Assembly (NCBI RefSeq): GCF_901827185.1
Contig: NZ_LR594673.1
Span: 124,001 to 188,000, forward strand
From: Variovorax sp. PBL-E5
GTDB taxonomy: Bacteria > Pseudomonadota > Gammaproteobacteria > Burkholderiales > Burkholderiaceae_C
Reading direction: 5' to 3'
Length of the DNA stretch: 64,000 nt
Shown in pieces: positions 8,697-17,109 of the stretch (its first letter is position 1; every line of letters begins with the position of its first letter). The notes beneath the pieces are model-generated. The model searched no databases and was not told the origin of the DNA. It saw nothing but the letters and a program-made list of their open reading frames with translations. A program made the translations under genes and the position numbers.

Positions 8697-9311
8697 TCAA
8701 TGAACCTTGGCTTCGAGCAGCGACTGGCTCAACACCAGACAATCTTCGATGGTGTCGATATCGTGGCCGAGGAATGGGAAACGCCGGGTCTCATGGCTGA
8801 GCCCACGCGCCAGGCACACCGCCTCGTGCTTGAGAGCCGATTGAATGCCATAGGAAAACTCGAACTCCCCCACGCGCGCGGGGTTGAGCGCCAGCGCATT
8901 GGTCCCTTCGTCGTGCGCAGCTGCGATGACCACGTCGCGCTCGACCATGGCCGTCAGCAGCACCTCGACCTCCTGAAACAGCCAGACCGGAATATCGGCT
9001 GGCACGATGACAAGGCGATCGAAGGCGTTCGCACGCGCCCAACTCAGCGCGATCGCAGCAGCCCGGTTGAGGCCTTGCGCACGTCCTTCGCTCAACACCA
9101 TGGCTCCCGCCGCGCGCGCGCGAGTGGCAATCGAAGGCGATGAGGTGATGACCACGCGCTCCGCGCGGGGCACGCTCGCACCGAAGAAGTCCACCGCGCG
9201 GTCGAACAGGGTGAGTGCCAGGTGCGCACGCCGAGCCGGAGAAAGAACAGGCGCCAATCGTGTCTTTGCATCCGCCGTGTCCTTCATTGGAATCGCGATG
9301 ACGGTCTTCAT
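8697..9311 (-). CDS. cofC: 2-phospholactate/phosphoenolpyruvate guanylyltransferase (CofC/FbiD)
   Basis: 204-residue nucleotidyltransferase that activates a three-carbon phosphoacid with GTP to make the side-chain donor for F420. Depending on lineage the substrate is 2-phospholactate, phosphoenolpyruvate or 3-phosphoglycerate. Visible blocks are IPMKDTADAKTRL (residues 7-19), LVIVPADIPVW near 100, DEGTNALALNP near 133 and DIDTIEDC near 184. Six bases downstream of cofD in one operon. The presence of an FbiB-C-like reductase in the same regulon favours phosphoenolpyruvate as substrate, since dehydro-F420 then needs reduction; this is inference. Confidence 0.92.
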   Translation of the reverse strand: MKTVIAIPMKDTADAKTRLAPVLSPARRAHLALTLFDRAVDFFGASVPRAERVVITSSPSIATRARAAGAMVLSEGRAQGLNRAAAIALSWARANAFDRLVIVPADIPVWLFQEVEVLLTAMVERDVVIAAAHDEGTNALALNPARVGEFEFSYGIQSALKHEAVCLARGLSHETRRFPFLGHDIDTIEDCLVLSQSLLEAKVH

Positions 9312-9317
9312 GTCGTC

Positions 9318-10271
9318 TCAAATACTTTGATGCCAGGCGAGCAGCTTGCCAGCCAGTTCTTGCGAGCGCGCCTCATCGGACATGAGCGTCGGCATTTGCA
9401 ACGCGCGCATGTGATGCGCAACGCCGGCAACCACCTCGGCAGGCTCCTCCTGGTCGACGACGAAGGCGTCCACGAGGCCTGCATAGTGGCTTGCGATGGC
9501 CTCGGAAGTCGCCGGGGCCTCGAGGTCTTCGAGCAGCTTGACGAGGGGCCCCTTCACTGCGCGACCTCGAATCAACGGGGAGATGGCGACCCGAGGTGCC
9601 TTCGATTCCGAAACAAGCGTGCGAAAGCCCTGGATCGCAAGCATCGGATCTATCGACAGCAAGGGATTCGAAGGCGCAATCACAATGAGGTCCGCGTTCG
9701 AGAACGCCTGGCTGACTTCCAAGGTGACGCTGGCCTGCGCCGCTCCCTGGAAGCTGAGTCCCCGAACCCGCGGCATTCCACGTGACTTGACGAACCATTC
9801 CTGGAAGCGCAGCAGTCCCTCTTCGGTATCGACGAGTGTCGGGCACTCTTGGTCGGATACCGGCAAAAGCGACGCCCCGAGTCCAAAGCGCCGCGCCACA
9901 TGGGACATGGTCTGGGTCAGCATTTGCCCTGATCGCAAGGCCTGCGTCCTGTAGATGTGAAGTCCCAGGTCGGCATCGCCGAGCGTCATCCAGGTGTCGG
10001 GAGATTCGAGTTTTCGCAAGGTGTCGAGCGCGCGCGTCGCGTCATCTGCAACGCCCCAGCCCTGACTGCGATTGACGACACCCGACAACGTGTACAACAC
10101 AGTGTCCAGGTCCGGGCATACCTTCAGCCCATGGAACCAGTCATCGTCGCCGACGTTCACGACGACGCTCAGCTTCACGCTCGGAATGCGCGCAAATCCC
10201 CGAGCCATCCTTGCGCCGCCGACACCGCCGGCCAGAACGACGACCTTCAGACATTCCGGCCGGCTGGTCAT
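9318..10271 (-). CDS. cofD: 2-phospho-L-lactate transferase (CofD/FbiA)
   Basis: 317-residue enzyme joining the guanylylated side chain to the deazaflavin Fo to give (dehydro-)F420-0. Diagnostic blocks are LAGGVGGARMARG at residues 13-25, VNVGDDDWFHGL near 39, PDLDTVLYTLSGV near 53, LGDADLGLHIYRT near 97 and APSNPLLSI near 200. The length matches the family. The start overlaps the cofH stop by four bases (ATGA at 10268-10271), indicating translational coupling of Fo synthesis and side-chain attachment. Confidence 0.95.
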   Translation of the reverse strand: MTSRPECLKVVVLAGGVGGARMARGFARIPSVKLSVVVNVGDDDWFHGLKVCPDLDTVLYTLSGVVNRSQGWGVADDATRALDTLRKLESPDTWMTLGDADLGLHIYRTQALRSGQMLTQTMSHVARRFGLGASLLPVSDQECPTLVDTEEGLLRFQEWFVKSRGMPRVRGLSFQGAAQASVTLEVSQAFSNADLIVIAPSNPLLSIDPMLAIQGFRTLVSESKAPRVAISPLIRGRAVKGPLVKLLEDLEAPATSEAIASHYAGLVDAFVVDQEEPAEVVAGVAHHMRALQMPTLMSDEARSQELAGKLLAWHQSI

Positions 10272-11548
10272 GCGATTTCCCGCTGCGTGGCCGCATTCTT
10301 GATGAACTTGATCGGATCATGGGCCCGCGCCTTCAACGTACCCAGGTCGATCGGATCGTGGTCGTCATAGGCCTCCACCACGTGGTAGAGCGTATTGCGT
10401 CGAACCGGCCTTCGCCCGGTGTGGCGAATGAGCTTCACCATCTCCGGCGGCGTCAGCTCCTCTCCGAAGTCCGCACCTGCCGACCGCGAAATGGACTCGT
10501 CCATGAGTGTCCCACCCATGTCGTTCACGCCGGCGTGCAGCAAGTCTGCAGCACGCTCGGCGCCGAGCTTCACCCAGGAGACCTGGATGTTGTCGATCCA
10601 CTTCGTCAACATCAAGCGGGCGATGGCATGCATCTTGATGTGCTCCTCCATGGTCGCACCCGCACGAACCCCGGGGATCGCCTTCTCGACATACAGCGGC
10701 GATTCCGAATGCACGAAGCCCAGCGGCACGAACTCCGTGAATCCACCCGTGTCCTTCTGAATCGAGCGAAGCAGATCGATGTGCGCGGCCCAATGCTCCG
10801 GTCCATCCACATGGCCGTACATGATCGTCGACGTGCTGCGCAGACCGACTTCGTGCGCGGCTCGGATTGTTTCGACCCATGCCTGCGTCGTCAGCTTGTT
10901 CCGCGTCAACTTTCGACGGACCTCGACATCTAGGATCTCAGCCGCCGTGCCAGGCATGGACCCCAATCCCGCATCCTTGAGCTCCAACAAGAACTCCTTC
11001 GTAGGCATCTTGCGTTTGTGGGCGCCGAACCAGATCTCGAAAGGCGAGAACGCATGGATATGCATCCCGGGAACCTGCTTCTTCACGGCGCGCGTCAAGT
11101 CGCGATAGTACGTCGGGGGCAGATCGGGGTGAAGTCCGCCCTGCATGCAGACCTCCGTCGCGCCACGATCCCAGGCCACCTGCGCGCGATGCGCCACCTC
11201 CTCCATGCCGATCCACTGCGCCTCCTCGTCTTCCTTGCGCTTGGCAAAGCCGCAAAAGCGGCAGCCCATGTAGCAGACGTTGGTGAAGTTGATGTTTCGG
11301 ACGATCACAAAGCTCACATCGCTGCCGGACCGCTGCCGCCGCACGATGTCGGCGGCGCGCATCAGCGCCGGCAGCTCTTGGGTTGAAGCACGGAAGAGAA
11401 TTTCCCCGTCCAATCGACTGAGTTCCGTGCCGCTCAAGATACGGTCGATCACACCGCGTACTGCGGCACTGCATGGCCCCAGGAGCTGTTCGATCGGCAC
11501 GTCCAATTGGTCAAGCGCCTTGGGTTGATGGTTTTCGGGGCTCGGCAT
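10268..11548 (-). CDS. cofH: Fo synthase subunit 2 (CofH), radical SAM
   Basis: 426-residue radical SAM enzyme that, with CofG, makes Fo (7,8-didemethyl-8-hydroxy-5-deazariboflavin) from tyrosine and a ribityl pyrimidine. The cluster-binding CX3CX2C is at C92, C96 and C99 (NFTNVCYMGCRFCGF). The downstream blocks MQGGLHPDLPPTYY and NDMGGTLMDESISRSAGA are characteristic. The start is ATG 11548, with AAGGAGG eight bases upstream; a TTG two codons earlier sits too close to that site. The protein is separate from CofG, as in archaea, rather than the fused FbiC of actinobacteria. Confidence 0.95.
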   Translation of the reverse strand: MPSPENHQPKALDQLDVPIEQLLGPCSAAVRGVIDRILSGTELSRLDGEILFRASTQELPALMRAADIVRRQRSGSDVSFVIVRNINFTNVCYMGCRFCGFAKRKEDEEAQWIGMEEVAHRAQVAWDRGATEVCMQGGLHPDLPPTYYRDLTRAVKKQVPGMHIHAFSPFEIWFGAHKRKMPTKEFLLELKDAGLGSMPGTAAEILDVEVRRKLTRNKLTTQAWVETIRAAHEVGLRSTSTIMYGHVDGPEHWAAHIDLLRSIQKDTGGFTEFVPLGFVHSESPLYVEKAIPGVRAGATMEEHIKMHAIARLMLTKWIDNIQVSWVKLGAERAADLLHAGVNDMGGTLMDESISRSAGADFGEELTPPEMVKLIRHTGRRPVRRNTLYHVVEAYDDHDPIDLGTLKARAHDPIKFIKNAATQREIA

Positions 11549-11562
11549 GTTCAAATCCTCCT

Positions 11563-12723
11563 TCAGCTGACCAACGCAGCCGGGTCCATCGGGTGGTGCG
11601 CCTGATTCAAGGCATAGCCGTCCGCGCGCGCCAGGCGCCTCAGCGCAGCTCTGGGCAGTTCAGCGGTGTACCGCTCGGGTTGATTCAGGTAAGCAGGATA
11701 GGTGGTGAGGCGTTCAACCAACCGGATTCCCTTTTCCTCCGAACGGAAAGCGATCTCGTCCACCGCAGGCCAGGCCCGCTCGGGATTGATGTGATCGGCC
11801 GTCAATGGCGAGACACCACCCCAATCGTTGATGCCAGCGTCCAGATAGGCCTCGAACTCTTCGCTCAGATTGGGTGGCGCCTGCAGCGAGATCGACGCTG
11901 GAAGAATCAATCGCGCCACAGCGAGCGTGCGCAGCATGTCCGTCAGATCTGGCTCCCGATGCCGCGCCATCAAGGTGCCAGGCTTGGCGCGAAAATTCTG
12001 CACGATCACCTCCTGGATATGCCCATGCTGCTCGTGGATCTGAGCGATCGCCTGGAGGCTCTGGAGGCGTTCGGACCAGGTCTCTCCGATACCGATCAGA
12101 ATGCCGGTCGTCGTGGGCACCGACTCCAGACCCGCGGCTTCCAATGTTCGGATTCTCTGCACGGGCACCTTGTCGGGACAGGCGTGGTGGGCCATGCCTG
12201 TCCGCACCAGCCGGCGACTGATGTTCTCCAGCATCAGGCCGGCACTGCCCGACACCTGTTTGACTCGCGCCATCTCGGCACGAGTCATCGTCCCTAGATT
12301 GACATGTGGCACGAGGCTGCTGTGCTCGAGCACCATCCTGCACATCGCGACTGTGTAGTCCAGCGTCGTCTCGTATCCGAGGTCGCGCAGCATGGCGGCA
12401 GCCTCGGGATATCGAAGCTCGGGCTTCTCGCCGAGCGAGAACAGAGCCTCTTTGCACCCAAGTTCCTGGCCTCGCCTCACGATGCTCATGACCTGATCCG
12501 GGCCGAGGTATCCCGCGCCGGGCTCGCCCGGTTGCTTGACGAAGGTGCAGTAGCCGCAGCTGTCACGGCATAGATTGGTCAAGGGGATGAAAACTTTGCG
12601 TGAGTACGTCGCTGTCTTTCCCCAGGCCTCGTCGCGCTTCTCCGCAGCGCGCTCGAGAAGTCGCCTCAGAAGCGTTCCCTCCGCATGTTCGTAGAGAAGG
12701 AATTCAGAAGCAGTCACACCCAT
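11563..12723 (-). CDS. cofG: Fo synthase subunit 1 (CofG), radical SAM
   Basis: 386-residue radical SAM enzyme, partner of CofH in Fo synthesis. The CX3CX2C motif is C52, C56 and C59 (LCRDSCGYCTF). Family blocks include FIPLTNLC, SLGEKPELRYPEA, TTGILIGIGETWSER and INDWGGVSPLTADHINPE. ATG 12723 starts three bases after the RidA-family stop, and its own stop is 14 bases before the cofH start, so cofG and cofH are co-transcribed. Together they commit the cell to deazaflavin production from the same promoter as the catabolic genes. Confidence 0.95.
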   Translation of the reverse strand: MGVTASEFLLYEHAEGTLLRRLLERAAEKRDEAWGKTATYSRKVFIPLTNLCRDSCGYCTFVKQPGEPGAGYLGPDQVMSIVRRGQELGCKEALFSLGEKPELRYPEAAAMLRDLGYETTLDYTVAMCRMVLEHSSLVPHVNLGTMTRAEMARVKQVSGSAGLMLENISRRLVRTGMAHHACPDKVPVQRIRTLEAAGLESVPTTTGILIGIGETWSERLQSLQAIAQIHEQHGHIQEVIVQNFRAKPGTLMARHREPDLTDMLRTLAVARLILPASISLQAPPNLSEEFEAYLDAGINDWGGVSPLTADHINPERAWPAVDEIAFRSEEKGIRLVERLTTYPAYLNQPERYTAELPRAALRRLARADGYALNQAHHPMDPAALVS

Positions 12724-12726
12724 TCC

Positions 12727-13077
12727 TCAAGCAACTGCCGCAGACAGCACGATCTCGATCAGCCATTTCGGGTTTGCCAGCCTGGCCTCGACCGTCGCGC
12801 GAGGCGGCGAGTTGCCTGGCGCAACCCACCTGTCCCAGACGACATTCATCGCATCCATATTCTTGATGTCTGAGAGGAAGATCTGGCATTGCAGAATCAT
12901 CGCCTTGTCGGAGCCGACCTCCTTCAGAAGGCCGTCAATCTGGGCGAGCACCTGCTGCGTCTGACCTTCGATGCCGGCATCTGGATCCTGCGGCACCTGG
13001 CCGGCGAAGTAGGCGACCTGGCTGTGAACGGCGACTTTCGACAGCCGAGGCCCGACTTTGATTCTCTGGATGGACAT
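12727..13077 (-). CDS. RidA-family (YjgF/YER057c/UK114) protein
   Basis: 116-residue protein of the RidA family, whose archetype hydrolyses reactive enamines and imines made by amino-acid-oxidising enzymes. The C-terminal SPPRATVEARLANPKWLIEIV keeps the substrate-carboxylate Arg. The context is telling: a D-amino-acid dehydrogenase in the same regulon (18491) would release an imino acid, which RidA could deaminate to a keto acid. RutC of the pyrimidine Rut route is also in this family, but the remaining Rut genes are absent. It lies between cofG and the F420:NADP oxidoreductase gene. Confidence 0.85.
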   Translation of the reverse strand: MSIQRIKVGPRLSKVAVHSQVAYFAGQVPQDPDAGIEGQTQQVLAQIDGLLKEVGSDKAMILQCQIFLSDIKNMDAMNVVWDRWVAPGNSPPRATVEARLANPKWLIEIVLSAAVA

Positions 13078-13116
13078 GGGTTTCGATTCGTGAAGTGTTC
13101 AGGACTTGGCGCTTGT

Positions 13117-13830
13117 CTAGGCCGCGTGTGTGCCGGGCGCCCAGATGCGAATACCTGCATGGCTGAACGGCACCTTCTTGCTGATGTTGAGCCGGATGAG
13201 CATCGGCGTGATGGCTTCGATGCAACGGGCATTGAGCGCCGGCCCGCAGTTGTAGGCGCTGACACCCAAGCGCTCGACGAGATCGACCACCTCATCCGTT
13301 GACTCGACGTCGTCGCCACAGGCGAGGATGTCGCAGTTGATCGACTCATGGAGCGCATTGAGCGTATGCGCGGAGACGTTGTGCAGCGCACCGACAACCT
13401 TGACCTCCGAGCCAAGCAGGGCCTGCGCAGCTTCCGTGGCCGACCCCTCCTTGGGCATGGCTACCGCTCTCGGATTGCCTTGGGCGAGAGGCACCACGAG
13501 ATCCACGAGGACCTTGCCCGCAAGTGCCGCCTTGATCGATTGCAAGGTGTCATCGTGCCCTGCGTACGGTACGGCAAGCATGACCACGCGCGGTGCCGCC
13601 TCCACTGCAGCGTGATTGTCGACACCGGTGATGAAGCAGGATTCGGGGAAAGCGCTCAGCTTGGCATTGAGTTCGGCGGCGATGGCTTTCGCGCGCTCCC
13701 CATCGCGAGAACCGAGGGCGACCGGCACGCCGGCTCGCGCAAATCGAAGCGCCAGTCCTTGCCCCTGGGGGCCCGTCCCACCCAGGATCGCGATCGTTGA
13801 ATCTGAAAGAGTGCTGCTGTTGGTGCTCAT
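13117..13830 (-). CDS. F420:NADP(+) oxidoreductase (Fno/NpdG type)
   Basis: 237-residue Rossmann-fold enzyme that moves hydride between NADPH and F420. The dinucleotide loop [16 protein letters not shown] lies at residues 15-30, and the domain architecture matches Fno of methanogens and NpdG of picrate-degrading actinobacteria. The start is ATG 13830 ([11 protein letters not shown]); longer in-frame starts run into noncoding sequence before the COG0523 gene. In this organism it is the only visible way to reduce F420, as no F420-dependent glucose-6-phosphate dehydrogenase is present. It should feed F420H2 to the LLM enzyme at 14907. Confidence 0.9.
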   Translation of the reverse strand: MSTNSSTLSDSTIAILGGTGPQGQGLALRFARAGVPVALGSRDGERAKAIAAELNAKLSAFPESCFITGVDNHAAVEAAPRVVMLAVPYAGHDDTLQSIKAALAGKVLVDLVVPLAQGNPRAVAMPKEGSATEAAQALLGSEVKVVGALHNVSAHTLNALHESINCDILACGDDVESTDEVVDLVERLGVSAYNCGPALNARCIEAITPMLIRLNISKKVPFSHAGIRIWAPGTHAA

Positions 13831-13862
13831 GTTGGTTCCAAAGGCCGTGGGCCTGACTTGTT

Positions 13863-14894
13863 CTAGCTGGAAAAAATGCGGTCGAGCGCCGGGCGTTGCA
13901 CGCCCCTCGCGATCACGACCAACCGACTTCGACGGTCTTCGGATGGCCAGGCAGCAAGCCTCAATGGCGCTGCGAAGACGTGCTGAACGCCCTGAATGAC
14001 ATACGGCTTCTGGCCTTCGCCCAGCGCCACGAGCCCTTTGACCCGCATGAGGTCCTCGGCTGGAAGCGTGCGCAGCTGATCCAGCCAACCCGTGTAGCGA
14101 TCCCACGCAACGGGCTCATCCCAATAGAAAGCATGCGATTCGATGCGCTCGTCATGGTTGAACGGACCGGGCATCGTTGAAGCGTGGCCGTGGTCCGCGC
14201 TCGACAATGCGTGCGAACTCACGGCTTCCTTCAACCATTCTTCGGCAGCCGGGCGATTGATGATGAATTCGTAGATTTCGTCCGAAAGCATCACGTCGCC
14301 CGCAGGAGACTGGCCCGACTCAGTCACGACCGCATTCGCGTTGATGCCTCGGATCGCGTCGCTCAGTTGCTCGACCTCGTGCGGCGTGCACAGATCCGTC
14401 TTCGTGACGGTGATACGGCTTGCAACGGCGACCTGGTTTCGTGCCTCTCTGTGATTGACCAGTTGGCTCAGGCCGTTGGCCGAGTCAACCGTTGTCAGCA
14501 CACCGTTGATCACGAAGTGCTTGGACACAAAGTAGTCGCTCAGTGCGAGCCGCAGCATCGGGAACGGATCGGCCAGGCCCGTCGTTTCCACAACCACGCG
14601 GCTGAAGTTCGGCACTTTGCCTTGGAGTCGCTGACGGTACAGGGTCTCCAAGGTCTCACTGAGGCCATTGCCGATGGTGCAGCAGATACATCCGGAGTCG
14701 AGCAGGACAACGTTCTCATCCGCCTGCGAAATCAGAAGATGATCCAGACCGACCTCGCCGAACTCGTTGACGATGACAGCCGTATCTTTCAGACGACGGT
14801 CACGCAACAGCACGTTCAAGACCGTCGTCTTGCCACTCCCGAGGAAGCCGGTCAAGAACGTGATCGATGTCGATGCCGGAAACAGCGCGGCCAT
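13863..14894 (-). CDS. COG0523 (CobW/P47K) GTPase, probable metallochaperone
   Basis: 343-residue G3E-family GTPase. Walker [10 protein letters not shown] is at residues 16-24, the metal-binding CICC motif at C69/C71/C72, and [11 protein letters not shown] (Walker B region) near 100. A CobW C-terminal domain begins about residue 240. Family members insert Zn, Co or Fe into client enzymes or help cells under metal limitation. Being inside this operon, the likely client is an island metalloenzyme, such as the hydantoinase or the class II aldolase. A short His-containing stretch (SADHGHAST) lies in the linker, less rich than in zinc-specific members. Confidence 0.88.
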   Translation of the reverse strand: MAALFPASTSITFLTGFLGSGKTTVLNVLLRDRRLKDTAVIVNEFGEVGLDHLLISQADENVVLLDSGCICCTIGNGLSETLETLYRQRLQGKVPNFSRVVVETTGLADPFPMLRLALSDYFVSKHFVINGVLTTVDSANGLSQLVNHREARNQVAVASRITVTKTDLCTPHEVEQLSDAIRGINANAVVTESGQSPAGDVMLSDEIYEFIINRPAAEEWLKEAVSSHALSSADHGHASTMPGPFNHDERIESHAFYWDEPVAWDRYTGWLDQLRTLPAEDLMRVKGLVALGEGQKPYVIQGVQHVFAAPLRLAAWPSEDRRSRLVVIARGVQRPALDRIFSS

Positions 14895-14906
14895 GGCTCG
14901 AAACGT

Positions 14907-15893
14907 TTACTTCAGTACGTTTGCTGCGAGAACCTCGATGACCTCGTCTCGAGGCTTGATGCTTGCGGCATCGGGAATGGCGAAGGCGATCTCGTCGATG
15001 CCCATCCCCTCGAGTTTTTGCGCTTGCCTCTTGACGTCAGCGCCGGTACCGGCAAACGTGTATCGCGGGACGAGCTCATCCGGAACCAATGCCGCGAAGT
15101 CTGCCTCCGCACTTCCGTGCTGCGCATAGTTGTAGGCCTGCTTGACCTTTTCCGCCGTTGCCTTGGTCAGGTCATCGACATCGCCAGGCATGCCTCGAAG
15201 AATGGCGCGGGCAATGTTGTACTTCACCGCGTTGATCGATTCCGCAGGATTCTGGTCATTGGCATGACAGGCAGCCCAGACGACGATCTTGACCTCTTTC
15301 GGGTCGCGCCCCACTTCTTTGGCTCCTTCGTGCACCTTGTCGATCGCAGCCTGAAGCAGATCGGGGGCCACACCGTTCATCAGGACGACGCCGTCGGCCA
15401 TTCGACCCGCCAACTTGAGCATCCGGGGACCGGTCGACGCCACGTAGACCGGGACCTTGCGATTCTTGGCGTGACTGATGGTCGCAGTGTCGCCGCCAGG
15501 CACATCGACGGTTTCGCCGCGCAAGAGACTTTGAATCATCTTGAGCGACGCCTCGAAGTTGTCCACCGTCGAGATCTGCAGACCCATCGTCTTCAGCGCG
15601 CTATCTCCGACGCTGATGCCCAGCGTCGCGCGGCCGCCGCTGAGTTCGTCCAACGTCGAGAATGCACTGGAGGTCACGGTGAGATGCCGCGTCATCGGAT
15701 TCGTCACTGCGGTCGCGAGTCGGATTCTGCTTGTCTGGCTCGCGATGGCGCCGAGCAGTACATAGGCCTCGCGCCATAGCAGGTGCGAATCGGGCACCCA
15801 CATCGTGTGGAAGCCGAGGCGATCGGCCAGAACCCCCGTCGCGACCATTTCTTGCGCACTGACGTTGGGATAGGTGCCAACACTGAATTTCAT
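14907..15893 (-). CDS. LLM-class F420-dependent oxidoreductase (Mer-like)
   Basis: 328-residue luciferase-like barrel of the branch that includes methylene-tetrahydromethanopterin reductase and actinobacterial F420 enzymes. The N-terminus MKFSVGTYPN, the TNPMTRH block (residues 64-70), LDELSGGRATLG near 91 and the VPVYVASTGPRMLKLAGRMA region are typical of the F420-binding type. ATG 15893 has AAGGAGT seven bases upstream; longer frames enter a non-coding hairpin. As the only obvious F420-using enzyme besides Fno, it is the probable reason this operon makes F420. It most likely reduces or oxidises the imported ring compound before or during hydantoin-type ring opening. Substrate unknown. Confidence 0.88.
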   Translation of the reverse strand: MKFSVGTYPNVSAQEMVATGVLADRLGFHTMWVPDSHLLWREAYVLLGAIASQTSRIRLATAVTNPMTRHLTVTSSAFSTLDELSGGRATLGISVGDSALKTMGLQISTVDNFEASLKMIQSLLRGETVDVPGGDTATISHAKNRKVPVYVASTGPRMLKLAGRMADGVVLMNGVAPDLLQAAIDKVHEGAKEVGRDPKEVKIVVWAACHANDQNPAESINAVKYNIARAILRGMPGDVDDLTKATAEKVKQAYNYAQHGSAEADFAALVPDELVPRYTFAGTGADVKRQAQKLEGMGIDEIAFAIPDAASIKPRDEVIEVLAANVLK

Positions 15894-15967
15894 CTCTTTA
15901 CTCCTTGGAAGCAGGGCTGGATGTACGGCGTCGCGGACAGAGGCCGGCGACACCGGATGATCCGACG

Positions 15968-15990
15968 TTGGCTGCGCCTTGCGCAGCCAA
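15968..15990. repeat. Intercistronic hairpin between carbamoylase and LLM genes
   Basis: A perfect 10-base stem (TTGGCTGCGC / GCGCAGCCAA) with a three-base loop lies in the 124-base gap between the nitrilase-fold gene and the LLM gene. No T tract follows on either strand. It is therefore more likely an RNA-stability or partial-attenuation element than a full terminator; it could set different expression levels for the first gene and the downstream cof genes. Confidence 0.55.
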
Positions 15991-16017
15991 GTCGAGTCGA
16001 GAGCACGGGGTACGGGA

Positions 16018-16887
16018 TTACTCGCCGCTCGAGAGGATGCCGTACAGGTCAGGGCGACGGTCGCGCCACCATGGGAACTTCTTGCGTTGCGCGGAGACAT
16101 TGTCGATATCGATTTCCTGCACGATCAGTTCGGCCGTGGAGTTGCTCGCCTCATTGAGGATCGTGCCGCGCGGGTCGACGATCATGCTGCGACCGAGGTG
16201 CTCGCGAACGCCCTCGGCACCCACCTTGTTGGACGCCACGACGTACACGCCGTTCTCGAGTGCCCGTGAGCGCATCGCGAGGGGCCACATCGCATTGCGA
16301 TGTTCCGGGTCGCTGTACACCGAGTAGCAGATTGGCATGAAGATGATTTCTGCGCCGCGCATTGCGAGTACGCGCGACGGCTCTGGATAGAGACGATCGT
16401 TGCAGATCTGGACGCCGATGCGCACGCCGTCGACGTCGAACACCGGCAAGTCGTTGCCTGGCGTGAAGTAGAACTTCTCGAAGCTGCCCGTGCCGCCCGC
16501 CTTCTCGTTCGGGAAGTATGCGGGGATGTGGGTCTTGCGATAAGTGCCCACGACCTTGCCCTTGCTGTCGCACACCATGGCGGAGTTGTACATGCCGGTA
16601 TCGGCCTTCTCACCGTAAGGCAGGATCAAGGCCATCTCGTGCTTCTTGGCCGCCGCCCGGATTTCCGCAAGAACCGGTGAGTCCGAGCGCACGAAGAAGT
16701 GGTCGAACTGTTCGATCAGCTTGTTCGGAAAGAACGGCGACATGAACAGTTCACAGAAGGTGAGCATCTTCACGCCCCGCTCCGCAGCCTGTTCGATCAT
16801 TGATATTGCAACAGGGACCATCGAGGTCATGTCATCCGACGCAACCGGCCCGGTCTGTGCCGAACCTACGACTAATTTCTTGCTCAT
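16018..16887 (-). CDS. Nitrilase-superfamily amidohydrolase, N-carbamoyl-amino-acid hydrolase-like
   Basis: 289-residue carbon-nitrogen hydrolase with the complete Glu-Lys-Cys triad: E46 (TFCELF), K118 (YRKTHIP) and C162 (QICNDRLYPEPSRVL). The ICNDR-x2-PE-x2-RV block around the cysteine closely resembles N-carbamoyl-D-amino-acid amidohydrolases. These remove CO2 and ammonia from the product of a hydantoinase; beta-ureidopropionase is the alternative in the same superfamily. First gene of the ten-gene minus-strand operon and divergent from the hydantoinase gene, which supports the pairing. ATG 16887 has GAAGGAAG just upstream. Cytoplasmic, no signal peptide. Confidence 0.85.
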   Translation of the reverse strand: MSKKLVVGSAQTGPVASDDMTSMVPVAISMIEQAAERGVKMLTFCELFMSPFFPNKLIEQFDHFFVRSDSPVLAEIRAAAKKHEMALILPYGEKADTGMYNSAMVCDSKGKVVGTYRKTHIPAYFPNEKAGGTGSFEKFYFTPGNDLPVFDVDGVRIGVQICNDRLYPEPSRVLAMRGAEIIFMPICYSVYSDPEHRNAMWPLAMRSRALENGVYVVASNKVGAEGVREHLGRSMIVDPRGTILNEASNSTAELIVQEIDIDNVSAQRKKFPWWRDRRPDLYGILSSGE

Positions 16888-16930
16888 GGGCTTCCTTCAA
16901 GGTTAAACGGTTCCGGGCCCAGCCATCTCC

Positions 16931-16996
16931 TTGACGGCTCCCGAGTATCTTAATAAGATACGTTTTTATCGTATGCCGATCCGACATTGAGGTCAA
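16931..16996. promoter_or_regulatory. Divergent overlapping promoters and operator (site B)
   Basis: Minus strand (carbamoylase-LLM-cof operon): -35 TTGACC (16996-16991), 17 bases, -10 TACGAT (16973-16968). Plus strand (hydantoinase): -35 TTGACG (16931-16936), 17 bases, -10 TAAGAT (16954-16959). Two elements lie between and over the -10 boxes. One is a perfect 17-base odd-centred palindrome, GTATCTTA-A-TAAGATAC (16945-16961). The other is the shared operator element at 16956-16971 (CGATA-N6-TATCT on the minus strand). One bound repressor dimer could shut off both directions. Confidence 0.7.
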
Positions 16997-17109
16997 GCCT
17001 TTCGGAGCCCTCCTTCGCACGAAAGAGGCCAGCCGCCTTGTTCATGGCGGCCGAGATCGCGCGGTGAGCGGGATCGGTATTTTTTCGCGAACGTTCTGGA
17101 GACCATCGC

